In this document: positions 1 to 8,945 of the stretch, piece by piece | Position numbering within the stretch: the first letter of the stretch is position 1 | How the letters are laid out: each line of letters starts with the position of its first letter | Assembly (NCBI GenBank): GCA_017999835.1 | Contig: JAGNLA010000012.1 | Span: 1-53,305, forward strand | DNA: 53,305 nucleotides | Direction: 5' to 3' | From: Caldisericia bacterium | Lineage (GTDB): Bacteria > Caldisericota > Caldisericia > JAAYUI01 | Notes under the pieces: model-generated | Databases searched by the model: none | What the model was told of the DNA's origin: nothing | Seen by the model: only the letters and a program-made list of their open reading frames with translations | Made by a program: the position numbers and the translations under genes

Positions 1-684
1 CTGGCTTTCTTTATGCTCAAACTTTTTTTTAAACCCCAGGTTTCAAAACAGGAAGAATTGGAAGTGGTGAAATCTACTACGCCAAGAAACCCTCAGTTGG
101 AAACCCTGTCAAAAATTTCGTTACTGCTTGTTGGCGTGCTAGTGCTTGCCAAAATATTGCTTGTTGCTTTCAGGTTACAGTTCGATTTCAAGCTGACGTA
201 TATTGCTGTCATTTCCATGCTGCCAGTCCTTATCTTTTCTCGGGACAGATTGGCAATTGTGAAAAGAATTGACTGGCAGACGCTTGTTTTCTTTGCATCC
301 ATGTTTGTGCTGATGCAAAGTGTCTGGAATAGCGGTGTTTTTCAGGGGCTGATGAATGGTTCAGGCTTCAATTTTGCCAGTGTACCGGTGATACTGGCCA
401 TCTCTGTGGTCTTCAGCCAGTTTCTTTCAAATGTGCCTCTGGTAGCGCTCTACTTGCCGATGCTTGGCAAGCTGGGAGCCGGGCAGAGCCAGTTTATAGC
501 CCTTGCAGCCGGCAGCACGGTTGCCGGCAACATGTTCATCCTTGGCGCTGCCAGTACTGTTATCATCATTGAAAATGCCGAACGAAGAACAGGCGACACC
601 ATCACTTTTACCGAATTTGCCAAAATTGGCGTACCGCTAACAATTGTCAATGCGCTTGTGTATTGGATGTTTCTGAGTTTTTGA
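1..684 (+). CDS. Anion/arsenite-type permease, C-terminal part (5' end outside window)
   Basis: Polytopic inner-membrane transporter of the ion transporter superfamily (ArsB/NhaD/SLC13-like). The reading frame is open to base 1, so the gene starts left of the window and only about the C-terminal half is present. The methionine at base 13 is probably internal. About six hydrophobic segments are visible. Family-like signatures are QFLSNVPLVALYLPML and the small-residue-rich AAGSTVAGNMFILGAAST followed by VIIIENAERR, which resemble the paired substrate-site loops of these carriers. The substrate (arsenite, sodium/proton or dicarboxylate) cannot be decided from this half. It converges on the M1-like peptidase gene with only 5 bases between the stop codons and no visible terminator. 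Confidence 0.75.
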   Translation: MAFFMLKLFFKPQVSKQEELEVVKSTTPRNPQLETLSKISLLLVGVLVLAKILLVAFRLQFDFKLTYIAVISMLPVLIFSRDRLAIVKRIDWQTLVFFASMFVLMQSVWNSGVFQGLMNGSGFNFASVPVILAISVVFSQFLSNVPLVALYLPMLGKLGAGQSQFIALAAGSTVAGNMFILGAASTVIIIENAERRTGDTITFTEFAKIGVPLTIVNALVYWMFLSF

Positions 685-689
685 CGAAT

Positions 690-3600
690 CTATTGGACAA
701 GGTACTCGATTGTTATCACTCCTGTGGCAGCGTCAAAACTGACCTTTGCCCCTAGCGCTTCAGCAACAAACCTCACCGGAACAAGGGTTTTTCCATTTAC
801 AACAACTGCTGCCCCGGGCATCTTGGTTTTCTTTCCATTAACAATGGCTTTCGTGCTGCCAATTATCAACTCGACAGTGACAGAACCCAGGATATAAGTA
901 ACCTTTTTAAGATTTGCTTCCCAAAGGATCTGAGCGCCAAGCCTTTCACCGATAAATCTCATTGGAACATAGGTAGAGCCTTTTATTTTTTGTGGAGGTA
1001 CCTGAAGGGTGTAGGTGTTTCCAGATTCGTCGGTTGCTGTTGACGACCCAAGCTGCATTTTGATTTTTATCAGTTTTGAAGAAGATATGGTCACAACTTC
1101 AACAGTTTCCAGTCCAATCTTGTTTGTTGCTTTTATAGTCAAAGTTTTTGGGCAGGCGTCAGCCTTTACTGTCATTTCGAAACTCCCGTCGGCGTTGACA
1201 GTTGCTGGAGGGTCAAGGGTGACGTCTGGGTCGGTTGTCCCCTTGATGACAATCTTGCCATCCTTACACTGGGCTGTTTTTGAAACAAGCTGGAGTTTTG
1301 GTGGTTTTTGTCCTGTAGCAAACTCAAATTCCTGAACTTTTCCAAGCATTCCATCGTTTGAAAACAGCACCTTCAGCTTGTGGCTGCCAGTCTGAAGCCC
1401 TGACAGTATGAGGCTTGTGCTGGATGTCCATTCATTGTTGACTTTACCATCAAGCTGGTAAATGTATTTTAATGCATCAGGCCATTTGAGTTCGTATTTG
1501 TCGTTTGGCGAGGTTTTTGGGGCAACCATGCCTGACGGTGTTTCAAAACCTTTGGCTTTGCCGTCGTAGATGAATTCCTGCTCGATTTTCTGGCCAAAGA
1601 ATCTGTCATTTTTCTCACAAGTTAGAATCGATTGTTTCGAAAGATTGAGATAAATAGTGAGATTTGTGTTTGTATTGTCAAGTGTTTTTTCAATTCTGCC
1701 AAACTCAAACTTGTCCATGTCAAAACCATCGTAGGTAAGCTTGAAGCCGCCGGCACTTGCAAGATGGAGATCATATCTACAGCCATAAACCATCTGAGTT
1801 TTGTCTGCCCATCCAAGTTCAACTACCTGTGGCTTTGGGGGCGAAACAACGCCTGAGGAAGTGTTTCTGAAGCTGAAAGTGTTTGGGCCGTCCCTTTGGG
1901 TAAAAATGCCTGACCATGACAAATCCAGTGGCAGGTCGCCTGTGCCAGAGTCGATGATTGCTGGCAAGTTCGAGTTGTTGACGTCTGGCAGAACCATCAA
2001 TGTTGAATAGTTCCCCATGATCGTTACATCCTGGATGATTATGCTCTTACCGCTGTTTTTTATTGGTATGCCTTTTAGCGAGTCCTGGGCAAGGTTTGTT
2101 ATGGCTGAAATTCCAACGCAGACAAGCGGAGCTTCTGCCAGTTTTTCTGGTTTTTCGGAGACGACCTCTGCACCTGTCAGCTTAGCCCATTTGTTAGCTC
2201 TGTCCATAAACTCACTATCCATGCAAACAATTGTTGGCTTCTCCCAGGCAATTGCTGACGCAATCGTGCCTGTTCCAAGCGTGTTTGCTATCATGTCTGG
2301 CTTTGGTATCAATGAGCTTGCGGAAAGATTGACAAAACCAGCAATGCCTGTGTCGTCGACCTGGAACTCTGCCTCTTTGCCGGTGAAGACGACATCTTTT
2401 TTTACTCCGTTGAGCCCAAAGATTCGGTATGTCATCGGCAGCCCTGTGCTTTCAATGTTTTTGCATTTGAGTTTTTCGACATACCTGCCTTCAAACTTGA
2501 CCTTGCTCACGTCTGCCTGGGGCTGAGGCACTGAGCCAGATTCAAAGTACACTTTCCAGAAATCATCGATTGGGGTTTCGTTGGCCTTGTCCATGTACGA
2601 CTTGAAGTCGGCAAGTGTCGGTCGTTCCTTTTTTGTTTCGGTTTGTTTGAAGTTTTTTATGAATTCCCTGATACCACTGAGGAACTTCTCCGTGCCCATG
2701 TATCCTTCGAGTGCCATCAGCACAAACGAACCCTTGTTGTAAACGATGTAATCCAACCACGTGCAATTCTCATCAGTCAGGGCAGGTTCAAAACTTGAAT
2801 GTGAACGCCAGAAAACTGATAGCTTCTCGTCCATGATTTTTTTGTAATACTGTGGACTGGTGTATTCCTTTGCATACTTTAAGGCGCAGTATTCGGCAAA
2901 ACTCTCACAGATGACCCTTGAATCTGGCTGTTTTTCTGCTGATATGATGATGCCTCCCCACCAGCTATGGGCAAGTTCGTGGGCAAGAAACTCTGGAGGA
3001 AAATTCTCTTTTTTCATCGCCGGAGAATCCATGACGAAACCACCGTCAATTCCCTGACCGTTGCCTCTCCTGCCGGTCTGGGCGGCGATTATGTACTCGC
3101 CATATCCAGGCTGATCCATCAACTTTTCGTAATATTTGGCTGTTTCTGTACACTGTTGAGCCATCAGCTGGGCGTCACCCTTTTCACCCTTGAAGGTGTA
3201 AACCCAGACAACAGTGTCGCCGTCTCCACCTTTTAAAACGTCATATCTGCCGCCGACCAGCTTGGACATATAGGGGTTTTGATATTTCCTGACGAATTTG
3301 TACACCCCGTCCGATTTTGGTTTGGCTCTGTACTCTTTGGGCACCCAGCCGCCGATGAGAAACCAGTCGCCTGGAATTTTTACAGTCATATCGAATTTGA
3401 CTACAGGGGCAAAGTCGCCATCGCCAAGCACAGGGTACCAAGCATTGTAGCAATGAAAGTGGTTTGCGGTTGTGATCATCTGAAGCCTTGCTGTTGCAGG
3501 ATTGTTTATCGTCGTATCGCATCTGTACTTCATGTGGATTTTGTGTGAGCCGGATTTAAGGCTTGTTGGTTTTTTTAGGCTGATTTCGTATTCTTTTACG

Positions 3601-3887
3601 TTGAAACTGGTGTTGATACCGTCTATTTCGACCTTGTCACATGCAAGGCTTTGGGTTGCCAGTCCAAACTTTGAAACCTGATATTCTTTTGTCAAATCCA
3701 GGGACATGGTTATGTCAAACACCATCGAGCCGCTGTTTGAGCCTGTGCAGCTGACCTCAACGCTGCCGGTGTATGAAGTGATGCTGACAGGTTTGGTTTC
3801 GCTGTAGACTTGAAAACCGGTTAATGGCGATATTAGAATGGATAACACGAGAATAAATGTGGTTATGAAAACTTTGTTGGACCTCAT
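690..3887 (-). CDS. Secreted M1-like zinc metallopeptidase with C-terminal stalk domain
   Basis: Predicted extracellular gluzincin. A signal peptide covers about residues 1-29. The M1 core carries HELAH (H303, E304, H307), followed by WWGG. The third zinc ligand is probably E328 in CESFAEY, two residues further from the HExxH than in typical M1 enzymes. The upstream GIDGGFVMDS segment sits where M1 exopeptidases carry GxMEN and does not match it well, so exopeptidase activity is uncertain. Residues about 941-1065 form a copper amine oxidase N-terminal-like stalk domain, with two copies of the VPMRF/VPVRFxxExLGA pattern. At 1,065 residues it is longer than standard M1 enzymes because of the added C-terminal modules. 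The start is supported by AAGGAGGAACT just upstream. Its closest functional analogue here is the gene at 39541-42382. Confidence 0.85.
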   Translation of the reverse strand: MRSNKVFITTFILVLSILISPLTGFQVYSETKPVSITSYTGSVEVSCTGSNSGSMVFDITMSLDLTKEYQVSKFGLATQSLACDKVEIDGINTSFNVKEYEISLKKPTSLKSGSHKIHMKYRCDTTINNPATARLQMITTANHFHCYNAWYPVLGDGDFAPVVKFDMTVKIPGDWFLIGGWVPKEYRAKPKSDGVYKFVRKYQNPYMSKLVGGRYDVLKGGDGDTVVWVYTFKGEKGDAQLMAQQCTETAKYYEKLMDQPGYGEYIIAAQTGRRGNGQGIDGGFVMDSPAMKKENFPPEFLAHELAHSWWGGIIISAEKQPDSRVICESFAEYCALKYAKEYTSPQYYKKIMDEKLSVFWRSHSSFEPALTDENCTWLDYIVYNKGSFVLMALEGYMGTEKFLSGIREFIKNFKQTETKKERPTLADFKSYMDKANETPIDDFWKVYFESGSVPQPQADVSKVKFEGRYVEKLKCKNIESTGLPMTYRIFGLNGVKKDVVFTGKEAEFQVDDTGIAGFVNLSASSLIPKPDMIANTLGTGTIASAIAWEKPTIVCMDSEFMDRANKWAKLTGAEVVSEKPEKLAEAPLVCVGISAITNLAQDSLKGIPIKNSGKSIIIQDVTIMGNYSTLMVLPDVNNSNLPAIIDSGTGDLPLDLSWSGIFTQRDGPNTFSFRNTSSGVVSPPKPQVVELGWADKTQMVYGCRYDLHLASAGGFKLTYDGFDMDKFEFGRIEKTLDNTNTNLTIYLNLSKQSILTCEKNDRFFGQKIEQEFIYDGKAKGFETPSGMVAPKTSPNDKYELKWPDALKYIYQLDGKVNNEWTSSTSLILSGLQTGSHKLKVLFSNDGMLGKVQEFEFATGQKPPKLQLVSKTAQCKDGKIVIKGTTDPDVTLDPPATVNADGSFEMTVKADACPKTLTIKATNKIGLETVEVVTISSSKLIKIKMQLGSSTATDESGNTYTLQVPPQKIKGSTYVPMRFIGERLGAQILWEANLKKVTYILGSVTVELIIGSTKAIVNGKKTKMPGAAVVVNGKTLVPVRFVAEALGAKVSFDAATGVITIEYLVQ

Positions 3888-4010
3888 AGTTCCTCCTTAT
3901 TTATTTATAATACTTTAAATCCGGTCAGGAGGTTGGTCTATATATTACCAAAATGTAAACACGGTTGGCTATTGATGAGAGCAAATGAAAACATTTTTAT
4001 CAATTGCAGG

Positions 4011-4904
4011 TTATGTGGTTAGATGCGTTACTTTTTTAGCATTTGTAAGGTTTATTGTGACAAATATACCTATAATGACAATAACAGCGCCAATTGCTGC
4101 CATTATTGAAATACCCTGTCTTAGCCACACCCAGGCAATAAGGCTGGCTATGAATGGTTCAGCAAGTGTCGCTGTTGTTGCGATCACCGGTGACAAGCTT
4201 TTGCAGCTGTAGTTGAGTAACGAGTGGCCAAAAAAGGTTGGAATGACTGCCACGCTAGCTATCCATCCATACGTTGTTGGCATGTGACCAAGTATTGGTT
4301 GTCCTGTTATGATTGCCATTGCGCCAAAACAAAGACAGGCCGTCGGATAGAGTATCGAGACAGTTTGCCAGGCGTTCAGGTGCTCCTGGGCTTTCATCGA
4401 TGCCATCAAGTAAAGCCCGACAGCAACCAGCGAAACAACCATCAGCAGTACTCCAATCAATTCTGGTGTGTTGAGACTGTTAAACACTACAATTATTGTG
4501 CCGGCGATGGCTATACCAATGCCCAACATCTGGTTCTTTTTAGGACGTTTTTTAAAAAATATGTATTCCAGAGCGATCACCACAACTGGCTGAAGAGCAA
4601 GCATTGTTGTGGCGACAGCCACAGAGGCGTGACGGAGGGCATAGAACCATGTGCCGAGGTGAACGAAGAAGCAAAAACCTGAGATTATTGCCCATTTGAC
4701 CGGATAGCCTGATGTTTTGATCTGCCAGGGTCTTCCAAATGGCAACACCAGAAGTGTGCTCAGGCCAAGCCTTAAAAAACCAAGCGCAAACGGACCGGCT
4801 TCCTCAGTTTTTTTGACCAGAGGGCCTGCAAAACTGAGTGCAATGATGGAGACAGCAAGTATGAGATAGTTGGGCAGTGATGAATTGGTTTTTATTTTTT
4901 CCAT
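4011..4904 (-). CDS. EamA-family (drug/metabolite superfamily) transporter
   Basis: Integral membrane permease of the DMT superfamily. The 297 residues hold about ten hydrophobic helices in two EamA halves (about 8-140 and 155-290), the normal size for the family. Recognisable stretches are the N-terminal half's FLRLGLSTLLVLPFG, and in the C-terminal half the ATTATLAEPFIASLIAW type segment found in RhaT/YdcZ-like exporters. Substrate is not predictable. It lies 51 bases downstream of the methyltransferase gene on the same strand and may be cotranscribed. No good ribosome binding site precedes the ATG (upstream is TTTCCCTAG), so start confidence is moderate. The C-terminus is basic and hydrophilic. 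Confidence 0.88.
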   Translation of the reverse strand: MEKIKTNSSLPNYLILAVSIIALSFAGPLVKKTEEAGPFALGFLRLGLSTLLVLPFGRPWQIKTSGYPVKWAIISGFCFFVHLGTWFYALRHASVAVATTMLALQPVVVIALEYIFFKKRPKKNQMLGIGIAIAGTIIVVFNSLNTPELIGVLLMVVSLVAVGLYLMASMKAQEHLNAWQTVSILYPTACLCFGAMAIITGQPILGHMPTTYGWIASVAVIPTFFGHSLLNYSCKSLSPVIATTATLAEPFIASLIAWVWLRQGISIMAAIGAVIVIIGIFVTINLTNAKKVTHLTT

Positions 4905-4955
4905 CTAGGGAAAGAATCTATAGAATTTGCAAAAAAAGGAAACTAATTTGAGAAA

Positions 4956-5603
4956 TCAGCTTTTAATAAGGAAGAAAACCCTGTAGTATTCGTTTATCTT
5001 GACATGGCGTACCGGTTTAAATCTCGCTTCGGTGATTTCTCGAGCAAACATGTCAAGATCGGCGAAAAACTTGGTGTTTTCCGAGTTAACACGGGTTTTT
5101 GCGTTTACATCTTCAACAAGCTCCTCTGGAATGCCCAGCATTGTAGCTATTACTGCTATTCCATCTGGAGCAAGGTTCTCACGCAGGCGCTTTAGCAGGA
5201 AAACCCTGTCTCCACCGATTATGTTTTGGAGGAGCTGATTTGCGATGATGTAATCATACGGTGGATTTGGAAAACCGCGATGTGTCATGGCATTTCCAAC
5301 AAAGAAGTTCAAGTTGTCTGGAGGACTCTTGGTTTTGCAGAGTTTGACTGCTGTTTCGGAGAGGTCGCAGGCTTCAACGGTCACATTGCGTTTTGCAAGC
5401 TCAATTGCCAACTCGCCACCACCACAGCCGATTTCGAGAATGTTTTGACCTGGACGGAATTCATTGGTTCTGGCCCAGTGCAGCAGAAATATAAAAGTCT
5501 GCTGTGACTCCATCGGCCAGCCTGCGCCGCCTTCTGCCAGAATCTTCTGGTAGACAGGCTCCATGTCGTAATAATATTTTCTTATATCTTTCCGTCTGCT
5601 CAT
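4956..5603 (-). CDS. Class I SAM-dependent methyltransferase
   Basis: Cytoplasmic Rossmann-fold methyltransferase of about 215 residues. Motif I ILEIGCGGG (about residues 55-63) binds S-adenosylmethionine. The acidic end of strand 2 (VEACDLSETAV) and the YDYIIANQLLQNI segment (motif IV region) follow in the expected order. The substrate is unknown. Two in-frame ATGs are possible: base 5633 (225 residues) and base 5603. Position 5603 is preferred because the protein then starts MSRRKDIRKYYY, a normal polar N-terminus, whereas the longer form adds a hydrophobic MVYVVFLALK. Neither has a strong ribosome binding site. The leader and first codons are nearly duplicated at 7004-7073. Confidence 0.82.
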   Translation of the reverse strand: MSRRKDIRKYYYDMEPVYQKILAEGGAGWPMESQQTFIFLLHWARTNEFRPGQNILEIGCGGGELAIELAKRNVTVEACDLSETAVKLCKTKSPPDNLNFFVGNAMTHRGFPNPPYDYIIANQLLQNIIGGDRVFLLKRLRENLAPDGIAVIATMLGIPEELVEDVNAKTRVNSENTKFFADLDMFAREITEARFKPVRHVKINEYYRVFFLIKS

Positions 5604-5667
5604 CTTCAAAGCCAAAAAAACTACATATACCATTGTAGCAAGTCTGTAAAAAATTAAAAGGGGTTTA
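5599..5667. repeat. Direct repeat copy 1 (leader of methyltransferase gene)
   Basis: 69 bp covering the leader and proposed start of the methyltransferase gene. It matches 7004-7073 (70 bp) with four substitutions and one indel in a T-run (seven versus eight on the minus strand). Identity is about 65/70 by eye. Confidence 0.9.
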
Positions 5668-5694
5668 ATGCAATCAAGGCATAATTAATTGCAT
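5668..5694. promoter_or_regulatory. Inverted repeat ATGCAAT-N13-ATTGCAT
   Basis: Perfect 7-base arms flank a 13-base spacer immediately upstream of the methyltransferase leader repeat and downstream of the stop codon of the minus-strand gene at 5709. There is no T-tract, so an operator is more likely than a terminator. Chance occurrence is not excluded. Confidence 0.35.
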
Positions 5695-5708
5695 GACATT
5701 TTTTACTG

Positions 5709-6821
5709 TCAATCAACAAAACGAAATTTGTAATAATTCTTTTTGAAGATGCCCTTGTTTGTATATGCGTAATAAATTGTGCTCGAATCATTTTCCATGG
5801 TTATGGAATCTAACTTTCCGGGTAACTCCGAATCAAGATTAAAAGAAAATCTTTCGTAAACATATGGATCATAAACTGGGTCTTTATCAAGCGAATAAAG
5901 TTTTGTTTCATCTTGGGTTATTTGACAGAACATGTAGTCAATTATAGGCGATCCTTTATCATAAACTGGACTGAAATAATTGATTCGATAGAATGAAGAG
6001 AATGGTACACTAGATTTTGTGCCATCATGCAAATTCATTGTTTCTATAGATTCTTTTGTTGTGTATGTGAATATCGGATAATCAAAATCAATTATAAATG
6101 CAGGATTGGCATCCTTTTTGATGAAGACTTTGTTTCGGGATGAATCTTCTGTAACAACTATTGCCGAACCATCAATAGAAAGTGTATAGTTTTTCTTGGA
6201 TGTGAACGTTTTCTTATTGATATGTTTTTTCGGGAACAGCTTTGACAGTTTTTGGCAGTCATAAAGCTCAATTTGTTTAGAGTATTCAAGCAAAAGCTCT
6301 TGCTCGCGTTCTTCACAAAGCTCCCCATTGTTGTTATATTCCTGAACAAGCTTTTTCTCTGGCGAATAGCACATTATCCTTTTTTCATCCCAGGACATAA
6401 TTTTGGAAGATTTTGTTTTAATGATAGTTTTTACATCAGGAAATCGAACATTCGGTGATGAAGTTTTATAAATGTACAATACATTAGAATTCATGTCCGA
6501 ACCTTTGCAAATGTAAGCAAACATATCGAAAGATGATGAAAAAGAGAGAAGCTCTGCATCCAGCTTGATTGTTTCTGCGACAATCGTTTTTTCATTGTTG
6601 GTAAAAAACAATATTTCATTACCAATTTTGCTTACGTTGAATGATTTGAATATCCCCAATCTTCTTTCATTACTGTTATATGTGCTTGAGCCACCAACTT
6701 TAATCCATTTGTTGTTTAAAAACATTACCCCTTCGCTGATGCAGTTGACAACAACATACCCAACAGCAACAGCAAGTGTCAAAAGAATGATCCTCGAGAT
6801 AATTTTTTTGTCCATAACCAT
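5709..6821 (-). CDS. Membrane-anchored hypothetical protein (370 aa)
   Basis: I do not recognise this family. The N-terminus is a short basic segment (MVMDKK) and one hydrophobic helix (about residues 8-28). The rest is predicted to lie outside the membrane, as in a signal-anchor protein. The body shows repeated short beta-rich units with acidic turns (for example SLDKDPVYDPYVYERFSF and SFSSSFDMFAYI), compatible with but not proof of a beta-propeller. The start at 6821 is chosen because GGGAGG lies six bases upstream; an upstream in-frame ATG at 6839 has no such site. The gene is AT-rich (17/60 G+C in 6421-6480), unlike the operon at 11.6-20.7 kb. It sits between the two copies of the 69-bp repeat. 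Confidence 0.7.
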   Translation of the reverse strand: MVMDKKIISRIILLTLAVAVGYVVVNCISEGVMFLNNKWIKVGGSSTYNSNERRLGIFKSFNVSKIGNEILFFTNNEKTIVAETIKLDAELLSFSSSFDMFAYICKGSDMNSNVLYIYKTSSPNVRFPDVKTIIKTKSSKIMSWDEKRIMCYSPEKKLVQEYNNNGELCEEREQELLLEYSKQIELYDCQKLSKLFPKKHINKKTFTSKKNYTLSIDGSAIVVTEDSSRNKVFIKKDANPAFIIDFDYPIFTYTTKESIETMNLHDGTKSSVPFSSFYRINYFSPVYDKGSPIIDYMFCQITQDETKLYSLDKDPVYDPYVYERFSFNLDSELPGKLDSITMENDSSTIYYAYTNKGIFKKNYYKFRFVD

Positions 6822-6884
6822 TTTAGGCCTCCCGTACATGCAAAACTGGTGATAACAGAAACACTCTATATTGGCTATAGAAGA

Positions 6885-7039
6885 TTAATAGTCATTGATT
6901 ACTCTTCTGCATTCACATACCGGAAAACTGTCACCCTTTGAGCCACTGACAAACGCAATTGAGTTGTCTATCCACTCGGTAATTCAGTGATGACTATGCC
7001 ATACTCATCTTCAAAGCCAAAAAAAACTACATATACCAT
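6885..7039 (-). pseudogene. Possible frameshifted small gene remnant
   Basis: Reading from the ATG at 7039, the minus strand encodes MVYVVFFGFEDEYGIVITEL and then stops. If the frame shifts by one base near 6980, the reading continues as WIDNSIAFVSGSKGDSF and ends RRVINDY with TAA at 6885. This would give about 51 residues, a plausible small protein broken by one indel. The first codons lie within the 69-bp repeat shared with the methyltransferase leader. No family is recognised. It may be noncoding sequence that happens to read well. Confidence 0.28.
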
Positions 7040-7073
7040 TGTAGCAAGATTGTAAAAAATTATTAGGGGTTTA
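7004..7073. repeat. Direct repeat copy 2
   Basis: Second copy of the methyltransferase leader segment (see 5599-5667), in the same orientation. No methyltransferase coding sequence follows it. Confidence 0.9.
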
Positions 7074-7170
7074 ACACACAAATTCATGTTTTGCAGGTAT
7101 CGTGGCTGGTCATAAACATAGACAAGATCAGACATATTTTGCAATCAGATATTTTACGCTACATGGGTTA

Positions 7171-7198
7171 TTGAATCAATTACAAAATGGATTAGTAT
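7171..7198 (+). promoter_or_regulatory. Putative sigma70-type promoter
   Basis: TTGAAT-N16-TAGTAT upstream of the gene at 7217. Its ribosome binding site GGAGG (7205-7209) lies seven bases before the ATG. Confidence 0.45.
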
Positions 7199-7216
7199 TT
7201 TTTTGGAGGCTGGAGA

Positions 7217-8515
7217 ATGAGGAACAGAAAAAAAGTCATCATTGCTGTCATTGCTGGGGTGGTGCTGGTTGCAATTACAGTTTATGCAATATGCACGATA
7301 AACGTCATTGGCAAGTGGTCGTTTGAGCAGCGAACTGTTGATGGCAGAGTTGTCTATGAATTCAGAAAGCCAGGAGATCAGACCAATATCGAACTGTCAC
7401 CGGACAACTCGCACAAACTGCTGTTTACACATTACGGCGTAACATGGTTTGATGACTGGGGGAAAGACTATCTGGTTGACCTGTCAGACTTAAACAAATT
7501 GACAGACAATCCCGACGCATGTTCAGAAAACATAGCTTCCAGCAGTTGGGATTGCTTGTTTTCTGAGTCAGGCGACAAAATAATCTGGGCGTATCACCCA
7601 TACCCATACACAAGGCTTCAGAAGATTCTGGGATACGACATAAAGTCAAAGTCGCAGTTTGAAATTGACACAAGAGAGGAGCTGCCTTACAAATCAGCAC
7701 CAATGATGTCTGGTGACATTGTTGCCTACCAGGGAAGCAACGGAGATGATGGCAATCAGATTCGCCTGTATGACATGGCAAGCAAAACCTACAGACAGCT
7801 GACGCCAGACCAGCCGGCAAGTAACCAGTTCCCGGTCATTTCTGGCAAAAAAATTGTTTGGATTGACCGAAGAAACCTCAAGACTACCGGAGAAGACATT
7901 TATGGCTTTGACCTTGCAACGAATTCTGAATTCACTGTCACCACAAGTCCGGATGATCAAAGTTCATTCAAGTTTAATGGCAGGTATGTTCTTTATAGAG
8001 GCAAATGCATATTGCCAGGTGAACCTGGCAACGATTCACAACTCGATACTAAATGCATGGGGTTGTATCTTTATGACACTCAAAACAATACAACAACAAC
8101 GATAACCCCAAACACAACTCAGATTTTTCCAATGTATTGTCTTTCAAATGAAGATGATGCAAGGATTGTCTGGAGTGAGAAAATAACTAATAACAATGGA
8201 ACATTTTGGGCTATCAAACAAAAGAAAGTATCTGATGCTGCAGCAAGCTATATTTCTAATACATCAACACTATCAAATCATCAATTCGCTGAATTTTTGA
8301 CTGATTCACATATCTTTTACTCGGCTAATGATTCTGAAGATACTTTGGGATTACCGTATTGTTATAAACTGTCCAACAGCACACATTATCAGTTGGATAC
8401 AAAGGAATTCTTGGATATAACAGCAGATGACACATATGTTTTGTGGACAAAGCTGAGAGCACAAGAGAATCCACTAAACGAAGGCCAAAACATCTGTGGA
8501 ACAACCTTGCCATAA
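7217..8515 (+). CDS. Membrane-anchored TolB/beta-propeller-like protein
   Basis: 432 residues with a single N-terminal signal anchor (about residues 6-27: VIIAVIAGVVLVAITVYAI), then an extracytoplasmic body of repeated blades. Typical blade elements are IELSPDNSHKLLFT, ESGDKIIWAYH, GDIVAYQGSNGDD, GKKIVWIDRRN and NEDDARIVWSEK, each ending in a short strand followed by a YD or FD turn (YDIKSK, YDMASK, FDLATN, YDTQNN). This resembles TolB-type six- or seven-bladed propellers that act as binding scaffolds. No enzymatic motif is seen. GGAGG seven bases upstream supports the start. It converges on the VOC-family gene with 33 bases between. Confidence 0.75.
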   Translation: MRNRKKVIIAVIAGVVLVAITVYAICTINVIGKWSFEQRTVDGRVVYEFRKPGDQTNIELSPDNSHKLLFTHYGVTWFDDWGKDYLVDLSDLNKLTDNPDACSENIASSSWDCLFSESGDKIIWAYHPYPYTRLQKILGYDIKSKSQFEIDTREELPYKSAPMMSGDIVAYQGSNGDDGNQIRLYDMASKTYRQLTPDQPASNQFPVISGKKIVWIDRRNLKTTGEDIYGFDLATNSEFTVTTSPDDQSSFKFNGRYVLYRGKCILPGEPGNDSQLDTKCMGLYLYDTQNNTTTTITPNTTQIFPMYCLSNEDDARIVWSEKITNNNGTFWAIKQKKVSDAAASYISNTSTLSNHQFAEFLTDSHIFYSANDSEDTLGLPYCYKLSNSTHYQLDTKEFLDITADDTYVLWTKLRAQENPLNEGQNICGTTLP

Positions 8516-8548
8516 AAAACTGGCCGGATTGACCACAAGGCTGGTTGA

Positions 8549-8881
8549 TTACTCTTCCTGCTCGTCCTCCATCACTGAGAAGCTGTTGCCTTCCGGGTCG
8601 CCGACGAGAGCCATCGGGCAGTCTTCCCACTCGGTGACTTCGATTTTTGCCTTTTTGAGTTCGGAGACCAGGGTTTCGAGGTCTTCGGTGACATAGGTTA
8701 TGCCAATTCCGCGCTCTTCCTCATTGTCGCTCTTCCAAAAGGCAATTTCAACGTTGGCAAGCTGAACAATCTTGAAGCCGTCTTCATCGGATATCAGTGA
8801 GGCACCAAGCACATTAGTGTAAAAATCAACCATTTTGTCAACATCGGCGCAGCCGATTTCAAATCTGACTTCAGAAACCAT
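8549..8881 (-). CDS. VOC-fold (glyoxalase/bleomycin-resistance-like) protein
   Basis: 110 residues, one vicinal oxygen chelate domain with two beta-alpha-beta-beta-beta modules. The first is FEIGCADVDKMVDFYTNVLG; the second starts GIGITYVTEDLETLVSELKKA and ends DPEGNSFSVME. The closing glutamate of the second module is kept. The usual first-strand histidine is replaced, so a complete metal site is not evident and catalytic function is unclear; ligand binding or sequestration is possible. AAGGAGGCAAAA precedes the ATG. It is transcribed divergently from the PEGA-domain gene, and the short intergenic region holds two promoters and an inverted repeat. Confidence 0.85.
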   Translation of the reverse strand: MVSEVRFEIGCADVDKMVDFYTNVLGASLISDEDGFKIVQLANVEIAFWKSDNEEERGIGITYVTEDLETLVSELKKAKIEVTEWEDCPMALVGDPEGNSFSVMEDEQEE

Positions 8882-8906
8882 TTTTGCCTCCTTGCCTCAA
8901 TTGTCC

Positions 8907-8936
8907 TTTATAAAAGTCTTTTGTCAAGCAAAACAA
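8907..8936 (-). promoter_or_regulatory. Putative promoter of VOC gene
   Basis: On the minus strand TTGTTT-N18-TATAAA, with the ribosome binding site about 15 bases downstream. Confidence 0.5.
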
Positions 8937-8945
8937 GATTCGATC

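Larger units (their letters stand above)
6822..7216. other. 395-bp intergenic region with repeat copy and gene remnant
   Basis: Divergent spacer between the minus-strand gene at 5709-6821 and the plus-strand gene at 7217. It holds the second copy of the 69-bp leader repeat (7004-7073), a disrupted small minus-strand reading frame (6885-7039), and a plausible plus-strand promoter at 7171-7198. Nothing else was recognised. Confidence 0.6.

Noticed and set aside
2017-2526. 169-codon open frame antisense to the first M1-like peptidase
   Set aside because: The sense strand encodes a coherent large protein, and the antisense product shows no motif or start signal.
6822-7216. Insertion sequence remnant
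   Set aside because: No terminal inverted repeats, target duplication or transposase fragment could be found around the 69-bp repeat copies.
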